A stretch of DNA of 64,000 bases, from contig JAPNXP010000017.1 of the NCBI GenBank assembly GCA_028753945.1, positions 372,001-436,000 on the forward strand. Reading direction: 5' to 3'. Origin of the DNA: Hexactinellida sp. DTS-2022 (taxonomy: Eukaryota > Porifera > Hexactinellida). The notes beneath the pieces are model-generated. The model was not told the DNA's origin. It worked only from the letters and a program-made list of their open reading frames with translations, and did not search any database. The translations under genes and the position numbers were made by a program. Shown piece by piece: positions 22,473 through 33,612 of the stretch (its first letter is position 1; the number at the start of each line of letters is the position of its first letter).

Positions 22473-23069
22473 CAGAGGCGGAGGCAGGGGGGTGGGTTTC
22501 GAGCCTCCCATCTGTGCATAACATCCTCATACAGCGCCCCCAGAGCTGCAAATGGGTCAGTGGCCCATGGGTTATATGGGTCACACGCCATGGGTCATGA
22601 CCCATCAATACTTTGATTAACTTTGATTAATTAATTATATAGAAGTAAGAGAGATCATTAGACTTGTAATAAGAGATCATCAGAGAGCGAGAGGCATTTT
22701 AATACCTTTAATGCTCTACATATAGTAACGTCTCAACGTAATTCAATGTTACCAGAGACCATCGAAGCCGTATCTGTAGTGCTAGAAGGTTATAAAAACA
22801 ACTTGATATCATGATTGTGTAGACTAAATTATATTTACATTATAGTTACTTCTAAGTTCAAATATTGGATATATAATTGGTCAGATAATAACATGAATGG
22901 ATCATTGACCCATGGGTCACTGGGTCATGGGTCACTCCTTCGATGGGTCACATGGGTCATGGGTCACTGCTCGTGACCCATTTGCAGCACTGAGGGCCCC
23001 ACCTGAAATCCCCCAGCTCCCCTGCCCCCAGCAGAGCCTCCCCTGCCGAAAATCATGGCACCGCCTCTA
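22473..23069. mobile_element. hAT-type MITE containing another MITE
   Basis: Ends cagaggcggaggcagggggg and atggcaccgcctcta; flanks atctcgaa and atctcaat match 6 of 8. It is split by the insertion at 22541-22992. Confidence 0.6.
22541..22992. mobile_element. hAT-type MITE, gggtcatgggtcac family, nested
   Basis: Ends cagagctgcaaatgggtca and tgacccatttgcagcactg; flanks agcgcccc and agggcccc match 7 of 8. Both subterminal parts are built of repeats of catgggtcac. Confidence 0.75.
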
Positions 23070-23360
23070 ATCTCAATTTGCAAAAAATTTATTCAGAATA
23101 TAGTATTACAGTCGAAATCGGATTATTTTGTCATCGGATTATTTTGTCTTATCGGGTAATTTTGACCTAATATTCGTGTAAATATTAAGATATACAATTT
23201 TGCATGGATATCCCACCGGTCTATTTTGTCGTCGGATTGGGTGACATATCGGATCATTTTGTCTTTTACAGATTAAAAAAACATTCCAAACTATTCTTGG
23301 TTTACGATTCCGTGTATTTTTCAGAGTTTATAGACAACATATTCTTGCCCCTCGAAAGCA

Positions 23361-25064
23361 GTGCCTCGTAAGCGCCTCACTCTGGCTGAGAAGAATTATA
23401 TTATTATCGAATACTACCGTCCTGCTGGAGTCCATAAATCAACTTTTCATCTTGCTAAAGAGTTCGGTGTGAATAAGCAGTCTATCAGCTATATTCTCAA
23501 ACACAAAGAGAAGTTTACGAATGCCTTTTCTGGTGGACAGTTGGGTAAAAGAAAAAGCATCAAAGGCGCATTAACGTTTTCGGAGATTGATGAGCCCTTG
23601 CTGGAGTGGTTCAGCAACCTGCGTGCGGCTGACAAAGAAGTTACTGGTAGCATCTTGTTAGCAGGAGCAAAGAAGATTGCGATTAAGTTAGGGCTAGAAG
23701 GGGATTCAATTAGCGAATCGTGGATTCAGCGATGGCGTAACCGCCATGGTATCAGGTAAGTATTTAGAGTACATTCCATCGCTGAAATTCCAACATTAGG
23801 GTTTTATATTTTCTAGGTTCAAAGTTTCTCATGTCGAGGCAACTGATTGTCCTGACTTCTCTGACTGGCTTCAGAGTATGAAGCCGCTTGTGCACGAGTT
23901 CGAGAGTAAGAACATTTGGAATGCTGACGAGACTATACTTTTCTGGCGCATCACTGGAGGTAAAACTTTTGCATGTGCAAATGAGGAAACAGTAAGGGGG
24001 AGGAAGAAAGACAAGGCAAGAGTCACTATACTAACAGCTTGCTCGATGTCTGGGGAGAAGTATCCACTGCTTTGTATTGGGACGGCTAAAAACCCGAAGT
24101 GGCCTGTCATTAAGGGTAGAAAGGCAAATTCTCCGATTTCCTACACCACTTCGAAGAAGGGTTGGATGAATCGAATACTTTTTGAGCATTGGCTTGGGGA
24201 GTTTCAAGTGACGATGAAGAGAGCGGGACGCAGCGTGTTGTTGCTCGTGGATAACTGTCCTGCACATGTAGGTCTACAGAATACGTATAATGGGAGTGAT
24301 AACTTAAGAGTCATGATGCTACCGGTTAATACAACGTCCAGGTGGCAACCATGTGACCAAGGAGTCATTAGATCACTTAAATGCCATTATAGAGCGAAGT
24401 TAGCTAGCGAGCTAATATCTAAGGAATCAAGGAAAGTATCGTTGTACGAAGGGCTGTTGATGGTTCGTTCCGCGTGGAGAGAAAGTGACGTCTGCAGTAA
24501 TCAAGAACTCATGGAGGCAATCTGGGTTGCTTGTGGATGCCAATAGTGATGATTTCGAGAATGTTGTTGCCTCGGAGGATATATTGACGATCGAGCATAT
24601 CGAAGATGAACAAGAGATCGCGATGGCGCCAATTGTAGATCCTGAGGGCTTATGGACCAGATTTTGAATAACGAATCGGGCAGCAATTCTGAAGGGGAGA
24701 CAGACCTGGATGAAGATAAAGATCTTCCTTCTGTAGTAGATTGCTTGGAATATCTCCAAATGATTAGAAACAAGCTTATCCATACATTTGGGGACGTTCC
24801 TAATGCGCTTCTAGATATTGAGTTTTTACACATTCCTAAGACTTTTTTACACATTCCTAAGACTTTCCAGCGTTGCTATGGAAAAAGGTACAACTATAGA
24901 ATTGTACCGAATACACACTTTATAAAGACGTTTCTTTCTTAATGAACCATAATACACACTAAAAAATACGAATCTTTCAATATGCTCATAATATTCCGGT
25001 ACAATACTATAGTTGTACCTGGAAAAATTCTTCCAAATATGGACATGTGATATATCAAATTGCT
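23361..25064 (+). pseudogene. pogo/Tigger-like DDE transposase 1
   Basis: Exon 1 (23361-23755) encodes a helix-turn-helix N-terminus (RKRLTLAEKNYIIIEY, VNKQSISYILKHKEK) and a CENP-B-type second module ending SWIQRWRNRHGIR. A 61 bp GT-AG intron (23756-23816) joins it in frame to FKVSHVEATDCPDFSDWLQS. Exon 2 has the DDE core: WNADETILFW (first Asp), LLVDNCPAHVG (second) and TTSRWQPCDQGVIRSLK (third, 34 residues later). Damage: the expected start codon is GTG at 23361, a frameshift lies near 24485 (the SAVIKNSWRQSGLL block is in another frame), a second near 24650, and the MITE at 24887-25019 interrupts the C-terminus, which otherwise would end at about 25064. Family members bind their own inverted repeats and move by cut and paste; this one is inactive. 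Confidence 0.85.
24887..25019. mobile_element. Small hAT-type MITE in transposase 1
   Basis: Ends ggtacaactatagaattgta and acaatactatagttgtacc; perfect 8 bp duplication tggaaaaa at 24879-24886 and 25020-25027. Removing it restores the reading frame CYGKILPNM. Confidence 0.88.
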
Positions 25065-25394
25065 GGAAATTTAACGCAGAGTACCAATATGATGATAATA
25101 AGTTGATTGGAGCTGATTTGAGAAAGTTAGCTCCAGAAATGTCGGCGATTTACTATGGAAATCAGAAACTGCAACCCGTGTAATAAATTTTCGTCACGGG
25201 TTTGGGCTTGCAACTTTTTTTCTATGTTTATTTGGGTCCAGACGAAGACTCTAGTGTAGAAATTGTTTGGTAACATTTTTTTCAAGGTTTTGAGTTAAAA
25301 TTCCCTAACTAATCGGGTATATTTGTCTTATCGGAATATTTGGTCTAATTATCCATGAAAAGTTATTGGACAAAATAATCCGATTTCGAATGTA

Positions 25395-25737
25395 CTACAA
25401 AAAAAATTCAGTTATCTGCCAAAGGAACTTCTCCCTGTCAGTTACAGCACATCTCTTGACTTCCTTCTCATCCTCAAATTCTTTGGGATCACCAGTAATA
25501 TCATTAATCACCTCCTTAATACATTCTTCTAGTGGTTTAATTTAGAGTAATATACATTAGATTGCTACCTACTACATAAAATACAAAATTGATTAATCTT
25601 ATCTATTTGTCTATAGTTAACCATAGTACCAATACGTACATGCATTATTTTCTTTGTTAAATCTTTTTCTAATTTGCATTTTTATTTAAGTTATAGCTAT
25701 TCTAGGTTTTCTAGTTTAGATAAGGAATATATAACAG
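25395..25737. other. AT-rich stretch, no gene recognised
   Basis: No extended open frame or terminal repeat was seen between the Tigger-like element and the solo P-like terminus. Confidence 0.3.
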
Positions 25738-25810
25738 CATAGCCGACTTTACATAAAGTCTAACAGTAAACTACGAATTTGATATCATGGATTCGGTCGA
25801 AGTTGGAGTA
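25738..25810 (+). repeat. Solo terminal repeat of the P-like family
   Basis: catagccgactttacataaa followed by taacagtaaactacgaattt and atggattcggtcgaagttgg matches the termini of P-like elements A and B. No partner in the opposite orientation with a matching duplication exists, so this is probably the remnant of a deleted copy. Confidence 0.7.
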
Positions 25811-26912
25811 TTCGTAGTCTTAAATGTTATATTCTAAACTGAAATTTGATAGCAACTAAATGTTTTAACGTTAGTTAGACCAGAGATGCAGGGGTCTGTA
25901 CCGGACCGGACCGATTTCAGGTCGGTCGTTCCGCATATTTTTAAGTCCGGTCTGTACTGGTCCAAATTAGGGATTTAACAATCTGGACCGGTTCATCGGT
26001 CTGTCATAAATTGAGTAGACTATAGATAAATTATTTAAACACGAAAATAGCTCAGTGGCTTAAAACTGTAGTTGATAGGAAATAGACATTTAGGTTGCAG
26101 GTACTCAAAAGTGAAGTATTATTGACATATAGGTTATTGATAGCTGCGAATTGAATGGCATCATCAAAAATGATCTATCCACTCTTTTAAGTATAGTTCT
26201 GGGCGATTTGTTGCAAATCAATGAAACACAAATTTTTTTGTTTGTAAACAATCTTTAATACTCACCCATAATTATTGTTCAAATATCTTGAACATGGGGA
26301 ATATTTCGTAAAGTGTAGTTCCCAAGGGATATAAGGATTTGTACACTCATGTAAAGGGGGTAGATGGTTACTGAATGTAATTAAAACGTGTATTAGAACT
26401 CATAATACCCTAGATGACTTTTTCTAGCATAGCGATCAATTGTGCATCACACTAAATAACCTCCGAATTGTGCAAAACTAACAGCCTTCAAAATATCAAA
26501 AACCCAATATGAGTACATAGTTCGCTGCTCTGATTGATGAAATTGTCCTTATGTGCTCAGTTGTTCTTAATATACAATAATTTCCATACATTTGGGTAAC
26601 CAATAAGATATACTACTGAATAGTAGCGAATAATTAGTTTTAGCATTTTCATAGCAACACAAAGAGACAATGGAATTCGCTAAAATATTCCAAGTTGCGC
26701 ACTGTTTCGGAAGCTAAGATTTCCATAATTAATTCTTACAACATTAATCTAAAACGTGTCAAAATTTCTCGTTGATCTTTGATGTGCTTTTTTTTTGCGC
26801 TTACCTGAGATTTTTAATTTTGAACGTTTTAAAGAATTTTGGACATAAGAGCTTTTACCCCCTGTTAAAATTAAAATGCAACAGTGTAACATAAATCAGT
26901 ATAGAAATATAT
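25811..26912. other. Repeat remnants, no gene
   Basis: A half-MITE at about 25887-25995 (caggggtctgtaccggaccg, no right end seen) and a dispersed-repeat copy at 26075-26420 matching 5025-5360. The rest is AT-rich and unassigned. Confidence 0.45.
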
Positions 26913-26938
26913 ATTTAGCCATAGCCTACTATACATAA

Positions 26939-28901
26939 GAATGGCGGACACTTCGTCGCTTGGACACTTCGTCGCCGGACATTTCGTCCCGGACACTTCG
27001 TCGCTTGGACAATTCGTCGACGGACACTTCGTCGCTCGGACACTTCGTCGCCCGGATATTTGGTCCCCGAAGGTTATGTAAAATAGATATATTTAATAAT
27101 GAATACGAATGAAAACACATTGAGATAATAGGAAAGTATGAAATATGTTAGAATTGAAAATTATAAGCGATTCCTTTCAAGTAAGTGAAGATGTCTCTGT
27201 GCTCATAATCTGCTACTAGGCTCATTATTCTTTCATTTCTGCATTTGCTAAGTTTTGACATCTTTGGAATTTCCCCTGTTTCCCATTTTACTAGTATTGC
27301 TTCTTGTAACGACTGTTCTCGTTGAAAGTAACTTAAGAGCCTACCAATATTAGGATGAGAACAGTTTATTCCAGAAGAGAATGCGTTATGCCATCCTTCA
27401 ACTGAATTGTTGGTTCTGGCTGATCTTGATGTTGCTCGCTCATACATGTTCCATATCCTTATAGGAAAGGGAGGTACCCTTCTGCTTTGGTCAGGGAGTT
27501 TTCTGCCGATATAGTTGATCTCAAAATATTCTGCTATACCTTTAGCTGATTCAGGAAAATCCGCCATAAGCAACGTAAAAGAATCAATAACATCGTGTTC
27601 GGGCACAAATGCAAGACTCGGAAGCATTTTCATTTGAATTGAAAATTCTTCATCTTCTAGATATCGTGCTGTCAACCCATTTGATTGAATTTGGCGGAAA
27701 ACATTTTGCGCTAAATGGAAAAAACACCCAGAAATTACTGCAATGAAATTTTCTTCCAAAGCATTGTGCGTAGCTTTTTCAAAATCAACCATGATATGTG
27801 ATGGGTTCAATCCGGGTTCAAGTTGGATTAATTGTTTGAAGAGTTTATCGTATGTCGATTCACGCTTGTCTTTCATTAGCGCATATATGCAGGGGATAGT
27901 ATATCCATCCTTTTCGCAATGAATTGTATACATCTGGTAGAATTGGCTGGGTACAACTTTAAAAGTTCCGTCAGCAAACCAATTGCTTGCATCACGCAAT
28001 AGTGAGAGCATATTAGGACTTCCAAAGATCATGAGTCTATTTATATCCCCAATCCCTGAATCAAATAACAAGAATGGGTGTCCTTTTAGAGTATATTTGT
28101 ATTTCTCTGGTATAATGATTTCTTCCAACAATGTAGTATTACTAACGTTATCTGTCGTAGAGGATTTTACACGGCGTATTGTACGTTTCACAGAATCGAA
28201 TCTTGGTAGCGCAGCGATACTGGAGTTACTCATTGTTCCCACTCCACTGGCTAATATTGATCTCGTACTGTCTTCAGAATTTGTAGCTCGATCTTTCATT
28301 TGAGAAATACTTTGAACAATTTCAAATCTTGTAGTATCTGGTCCATGTGAATGAGATGAGTTGATATCAGCTATTTGGCAGGGTTTGACAACAATTCGAA
28401 GATTAGTAGTTAGACGGGCTTTACAAGTGCCTCGTTTTTCGCAAACCCAATGTGAGAGTTGGGAAGAACATTTGTTAAGAGTATACAAAAATCCTTCAAT
28501 ATAAGCTTTCTCTTTATTTTTGCTTGTCTTGGTAATCTGAATAACTAAAGGTGTAGCCATCCGAAAAAAGTGGTGAAGAAAGTAGATTAAGAATTTTTGA
28601 TTTGATTAAAAATTTTTGATTTGTTCCTATTTTATACTACTCTCAATTTCTCATTTTGAATCCATTAAAGTATTTATTAGCAAGACAAAACAAAAACAAA
28701 TTTAGGTGTTTTCAATAAAGTTGCAGATTGACACCTGATATATCCAGCGAATGGAATAATCAAATACTATCTGAAATTGAGTTTTCCGAGCGACGAAGTG
28801 TCCGAGCGACGAAGTGTCCGTCGACGAATTGTCCAAGCGACGAAGTGTCCGGGACGAAATGTCCGGCGACGAAGTGTCCAAGCGACGAAGTGTCCGATTA
28901 C
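26939..28901 (-). mobile_element. Mutator-like (MULE) transposon, apparently intact
   Basis: 1963 bp element with inverted ends of about 110 bp, each made of seven 14-16 bp repeats of ggacacttcgtcgc in mirrored order (left about 26945-27055, right about 28788-28896). The 10 bp duplication ctatacataa is perfect (26929-26938, 28902-28911), in the 8-11 bp range of MULEs. One uninterrupted transposase frame fills the interior. It landed inside the left terminal repeat of P-like element B and is therefore younger than B. Confidence 0.93.
27148..28560 (-). CDS. MULE transposase with FLYWCH-like zinc finger
   Basis: 470 codons, ATG at 28560, stop at 27148, no interruption. The N-terminus (about residues 15-70) has the FLYWCH-type layout: GFLYTLNK, HWVCEKRGTCKARLTTN and a later SHSHGPD. 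The MULE DDE domain follows: WFADGTFKVVPSQFYQMYTI (first Asp, near residue 190), HIMVDFEKATHNALEENF (second Asp, near 257), FFHLAQNVFRQIQ, and TNNSVEGWHNAFSS near 400, supplying the Glu. These proteins cut the element at its inverted ends and paste it elsewhere; the FLYWCH finger probably binds the terminal repeats. It fills almost the whole element between the two ends. A TATA-like or other promoter is not evident; the 5' end lies about 230 bases inside the right terminus. It is the only transposase in this window that looks intact. Confidence 0.92.
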   Translation of the reverse strand: MATPLVIQITKTSKNKEKAYIEGFLYTLNKCSSQLSHWVCEKRGTCKARLTTNLRIVVKPCQIADINSSHSHGPDTTRFEIVQSISQMKDRATNSEDSTRSILASGVGTMSNSSIAALPRFDSVKRTIRRVKSSTTDNVSNTTLLEEIIIPEKYKYTLKGHPFLLFDSGIGDINRLMIFGSPNMLSLLRDASNWFADGTFKVVPSQFYQMYTIHCEKDGYTIPCIYALMKDKRESTYDKLFKQLIQLEPGLNPSHIMVDFEKATHNALEENFIAVISGCFFHLAQNVFRQIQSNGLTARYLEDEEFSIQMKMLPSLAFVPEHDVIDSFTLLMADFPESAKGIAEYFEINYIGRKLPDQSRRVPPFPIRIWNMYERATSRSARTNNSVEGWHNAFSSGINCSHPNIGRLLSYFQREQSLQEAILVKWETGEIPKMSKLSKCRNERIMSLVADYEHRDIFTYLKGIAYNFQF

Positions 28902-30641
28902 CTATACATAATGCCCCACAGTAACTTGATAATTTTGGACCATGGATGCGGTCGAAGATGGATTTGTAAATTCTAAATTAAGTCAATTGCAAGCTGAATT
29001 ATTGATAAACTAGGTGGCTAATATTTAATTTAAGTATTTTGTGTCCATTGTAAATAAAAATACTGTCGTATTCCCATTCCTTGTATGCATTAGCTAATAT
29101 CACTAATGATTAGACTGGACAATAATTAATAAATTTAATATACATCTATGTAATAGTACAAAAGTACACATCTATATAATAGTTAATTAAGTAGAAAACA
29201 TACATTAATGTATTATGCATTTTCTTAAACAAGAAACAATAATACACATTATACAAGTAACATTAGATTAAACGATACAAACCGAAATGGTGCTCTAGTG
29301 GGTCTGTCTGTAAGAAAGATGTTAGGAGATAATAATATCCACAATTTTCTAACAGATCGCTAGTTATTTGGGGTAACGCAACATAAGCATGTCTAAAGCT
29401 AGTAAAAGTTTGGAGACTTAATTTTTCTTCCTTTCCATTTCCAGGGAGTGATCTCCAGGCTTCTAAGTTCTAACCAATAGACAACTCGCCTCAAAAAAGA
29501 AAGCGCTCGTCATTACCACGAATGGGCTAGAGAATGCATCGTTTAAACGGACATGGTTATATGGAATGTTTACATTAAACATTTTCCAGAGCGAGAGAAG
29601 AATTTTGGAAAAAATCCGACGTATCAGTTTGTAATTCAAGACAACATAGGTCATTTTGAACGCTAAAGAAGCTACTGTTGATTCATGAATAACTTTTAAG
29701 ACAAGTTTGACATTTTGGCGCTCTAGAATAGAAGGGTAACAAGATCTCAAAGTTAGGCGTTGGGCAAGTTTGGTTTCTCTGAATTGTAAAGGACTCTGAC
29801 ATCCCGAAAAGAAGCTGAACATAATCTCAAAGGAAAGGAACAGTAATCTGTGTGAAAATTGTCTAAATCAGGATAAGCGAAAGTTTTGCTGTCAGATATT
29901 TGATTGAGCCAATTATTTCGAATCGTTTTTATAATGTGGTCAAAATAAAACGTAAGAAAAAGTGGCCTGTTGATATCATAAGGATGAAGTACTTGAGTCT
30001 CTAGCATACCAACAGGGGAAACAATTTGAAGAGTTCACATTTAGAGGATAGTTAACAGTTGAAATTACCTGAACCAGTAGTCCACAAAGTTTAACATCTT
30101 CAATACAAGATTGTATAACAGAAAATATCTTTTCAGCAGAAATAAATGCGCATGGCAATAAACGGACAATACAGGACCAATTTTTATGAAGACTAGATAC
30201 CATGATAGCAAATACTGTTTTGGTTGGATCATCAGGATTTGGATTAGAACCAACTAGTTTTCCTCCTTTGTAAGTAAGATATGTCCGATTTGATGTGTAT
30301 TTCATCCATTTGGATAATGACATGCTTTTGTTCAGTAGAAAAATATTTAGTCGCTTGTTTAAGAAAAGATAAGAATTCCTTTTCAAGTCCAAAAGAGTGA
30401 TAAAACTATTCTAAAGGTATGGAAGTGTGGAAGAGATAAACAAGGTAACTCTGGAGATACTTGTAGCAAGCTGGCGAAATCAGATGTGTTTTAAGTGCCA
30501 AAATTTGGGTATCAAATTATATCTGCGCCTGTTTTAGGAATAAGGCTATTTTCTAGCTGACAAAGAATGAATTGAATCCAGAAAGCTCTGGACAATCGAA
30601 AAATTCATCAGAAGTAGGAACTTTTTCAATTGCTTGTTGTA

Positions 30642-31547
30642 CAGTCGAAACTGGGTTTTTTTGCCCCCCTAAATGCATGGAAAAAGAGGCAAAAAAACCC
30701 GATACGCAAAAAACCCGTATTTAACAATACAGGTATCCCTCTTTTTACGCGGTAAATGCGTTCCTTGAAAAGCCCGCGTAAAACGAAATCGCGTAAAAAA
30801 ACGGTATATTCTCATAGTAACACATATTAAACCAATAGATGCGTTTCCAAATATTATCAACATAGAATAATATTTTAAATACCTAGTGTTCAAACACTGA
30901 AACCTCCAACATCCGGACCTCTCAGATAACCAAGGTTTCCGTGTGTTGTTAATCCCATGGGAATTCCCATGAGATTTCCAATATGGGATTGGAATGGAAT
31001 TTATTTAAACCTATGGGAATCCTGATATAAACCAACTTGTGAGAATACTTGGGAATTCCCATAGAAAGGATATTGTGTTGTGAAGGGAATTAAAATTCCC
31101 TTCACACCGCAACCCTACACCTTCGGATACCTCCCACAACGGGTATCTTTAGTGTGTTTAGTAAAGCAAATATGTATTCATTTGACCAATAATATATTTG
31201 GATGAACTTACTATATGACAAATACATATCCCTAACTATCTACTATCCATAAATCATCTTTTTTTGTTTTTTTGGAAATGTAGAACCGCTTTGTTACAAC
31301 TAAATATTATATATTATCTAAATCTTCATAAAAAAGAGAATTAATTGTATGAAAATAATAGATAAACCGCGTAAAACGAGTTGAGGATCGCGTAAAAAAA
31401 GTTTTGGTCATAAAAAATTGTACCGCGTGAAAAAAAAAACGCGTAAAACGAGGTATTACTGTATACAGTTCTATGAGGTTATGAAGAAACAAGGAGAAGC
31501 AAGGAGGCAAAATAACCCGATAAAGCAAAAAAACCCGATTTCGACTG
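30642..31547. mobile_element. TA-flanked MITE, aaacccgat family, in P-like element B
   Basis: Ends cagtcgaaactgggtttttt and aaaaacccgatttcgactg, TA on both sides (30640-30641, 31548-31549). Another MITE is nested inside at 30730-31461. Confidence 0.82.
30730..31461. mobile_element. TA-flanked MITE, cgcgtaaaacg family, nested
   Basis: Ends caggtatccctctttttacg and cgtaaaacgaggtattactg with TA at 30728-30729 and 31462-31463. Both flanks carry repeats of gcgtaaaa. At about 30890-31140 there is further palindromic text (cccatgggaattcccatg). Confidence 0.78.
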
Positions 31548-32582
31548 TATATGTTCCATTGCCATAGAAATAGGGGTAACGTATGTACATTCTGTATTAG
31601 AGGTATAGGCTAGTGTAAAATTCATAATTTTCACTTAAAATTGACTCAAGCAGTCGAGTATCACTGATAGAGCATGTAATGAGAGGGATAACATCACCGT
31701 TATAAAATGCTTTTATAGACAAATCGGATTCAACTATCAAGTAAACATCGACCAAAACATTTGAATTCAGCAAGTGAGGACGCATAAAAATTAGACTCTG
31801 CTCATTCGGAAACCATAATGACCATTAGGTAAAGAAATACAAGTTAACTTCACTTTCAAATCCTGAAAACCGTGTATCAAATACTTCTCCTTCTCTTCAG
31901 TCTGTGATGTCAAGCGAAGTGCTACAGCCTGCTGGAGTAGTTCATCATCTTTCGAATCGAAGGAGAGACGTCTGCGTTTTGTAGTAGACTGTGAAGAGTA
32001 GTCTGATGGATAAACTGGTACTGTCCAATCTTTTAAATTGGGATTTTTGTGTGGATACTCGTGGTAAGTCCCATCTCCGTTAGGAACTTTGTGGGTGAAC
32101 TCAATATACTCTTCTCTAAAATGTTTCACGCATACAAAACAGTTTTCAGATTATCTACATCTTCTCTATGCAGAGCTCGAATCCAAGACTCTCTAGTTCA
32201 TCCGGCTGTTGAGGCATTCTGAATACAGGAATACGATCTCTGGATTATACACGTAGTTACTCTTACAACCGGGAGCAGAGCATGTATTCAGCATTCTGAT
32301 TGATGTAGTTGCTAATATATAACAAAAGGAATCTTAAATAATTAGTATGGGAGTGGGTATGTTGAAAAGTGATTATAAAAATTAATATAAGAAACAAATA
32401 AAGAAAATTTAATGTTGGATATCATATAATGCAACTCATATTCAAATATTATGGTTTATTGTAAATAATTAAATCATGACAGAATATTGTGGTTACCTAA
32501 AATTCCCCATCTTCGACAGCATCCATGGTACCAAACTCGTAGTTTACTGTTAGGCCTTATGTAAAGTAGGCTATGATTTAGC

Positions 32583-33612
32583 ATACTCATTTTGTATATA
32601 TTTGAATACAAAATAACCACGATTCCTTATGGAATGTAGTTCAGAGTGAAATGAAATATGTTGTATTTTTAGAATTCTGAAAACCGCAAATGGAACTATA
32701 CATTTGATATAATTCAAAAATATATTTATCGGCGTAGTTTGTGTTCAAATCAATTGAAATTTCATCTGAATGTTAGTATACTATCTAACTTTAATTTAAT
32801 ACCATTTAGAGGCATTTTGATAACCACAAATATTTTCCTATTTCCATGTGTTAAGCCACTGTGAATAGTCTTGCACATATCTATTTCGAATTAGTTTTTT
32901 TCAGCTTACGCCTTCTCAATGCCCTTTGAGGCTACAATCGAGTTGTAATTTTTAACAAGATTGCAATCAAGCAATTGCTCACAACAAAAATCAGCCTACG
33001 CACATTTGACCAACCACATACTCTACATTGAGTCTACAAGATTCACAAGAATTTCTCCAGGTTCAATACCTTCACTGATATCTAAATAATTAAGGTAAGA
33101 TGCACTAGAATCTTCCTGGATGGACCGTTTAAGAATATGCTCATCAGCTCGCTATTATTTTCGATTAGAATAACAAAATTCCAAACAACAATGATTGAAT
33201 CCAATACTATCTCAGAAGGATACTTTAGACCTCCACGATCAGAAAGTTTCTATAAGCTTAAGCATAGCATTATATACATAATGCAATGGTGCTGATTGAT
33301 GGACTTGGACCAGGGATTGGTTAGGTCAGTCAAATTAAATTTTGCGTAAAGCTTATTTACTGCTGGCATTTAGCATTGTACAACCTAAACTAACAATTAT
33401 AATTCATTCTACACCAATTTGCACCAAAAATGGTACATAGGAAGGAATGTCGAAAACTTGTGATTATCTAATTTTTAACCAACCATAATATTTATATATT
33501 ATTTTACTACTTAGTTAAAAAGTTTTTAAAATCACTGTTAAATTCATTTCACGACACTTATCTTCATCAGAACGTTCCCCAACAGTACAATTCATTTGAA
33601 ACTTCTAATAGC
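32583..33612. other. AT-rich spacer between P-like B and P-like C
   Basis: No left terminus of the catagcctac type precedes relic C, so its 5' end could not be placed. No other gene is recognised. Confidence 0.35.

Larger units (their letters stand above)
23109..25392 (+). mobile_element. pogo/Tigger-like transposon 1
   Basis: Inverted ends cagtcgaaatcggattattt and aaataatccgatttcgaatg (one mismatch in the terminal six bases) are flanked by TA at 23107-23108 and 25393-25394. The subterminal text repeats tcggattattttgtc. It holds a transposase gene with a short intron and a hAT-type MITE (24887-25019). Confidence 0.88.
29275..32294 (-). pseudogene. P-element/THAP9-like transposase relic B
   Basis: Minus-strand start ATG at 32294 opens a THAP finger: CSAPGCKSNY, then in shifted frames FRMPQQPDE, WIRALHREDV and VCVKHFREEY. 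Further blocks: SLPNGHYGF near 31810, GKLVGSNPNPDDP near 30250, CIVRLLPCAFISAEKIFSVI near 30140, FDHIIKTIRNNWLNQISDS near 29920 and DPLEHHFGLYR near 29285. The block that should supply a catalytic Asp (TDNYPLN in relic C) reads TVNYPLN here. After HHFGLYR the remaining C-terminus is missing. Two MITEs, stops and frameshifts inactivate it. Orientation is opposite to relics A and C. Confidence 0.8.
26920..32575 (-). mobile_element. THAP/P-element-like transposon B
   Basis: Right terminus cttatgtaaagtaggctatg (to 32575) pairs with a left terminus that begins catagcctactatacataa at 26920 and resumes after the MULE at 28912 (tgccccacagtaacttg). The 7 bp duplication atttagc lies at 26913-26919 and 32576-32582. 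Inside are the MULE (26939-28901), a TA-flanked MITE (30642-31547) with another inside it, and a broken transposase on the minus strand. Without the insertions it is about 2.8 kb, close to element A. Confidence 0.85.

Noticed and set aside
24427-24854. 117-118 codon minus-strand frames
   Set aside because: They are antisense to the conserved Tigger-like transposase coding sequence.
27983-28303. 106-codon plus-strand frame
   Set aside because: Antisense shadow of the intact MULE transposase.
25738-32575. Terminus at 25738 as the left end of P-like element B
   Set aside because: The duplication atttagc pairs 26920 with 32575 exactly, whereas 25738 is preceded by an unrelated flank, so it is a separate remnant.
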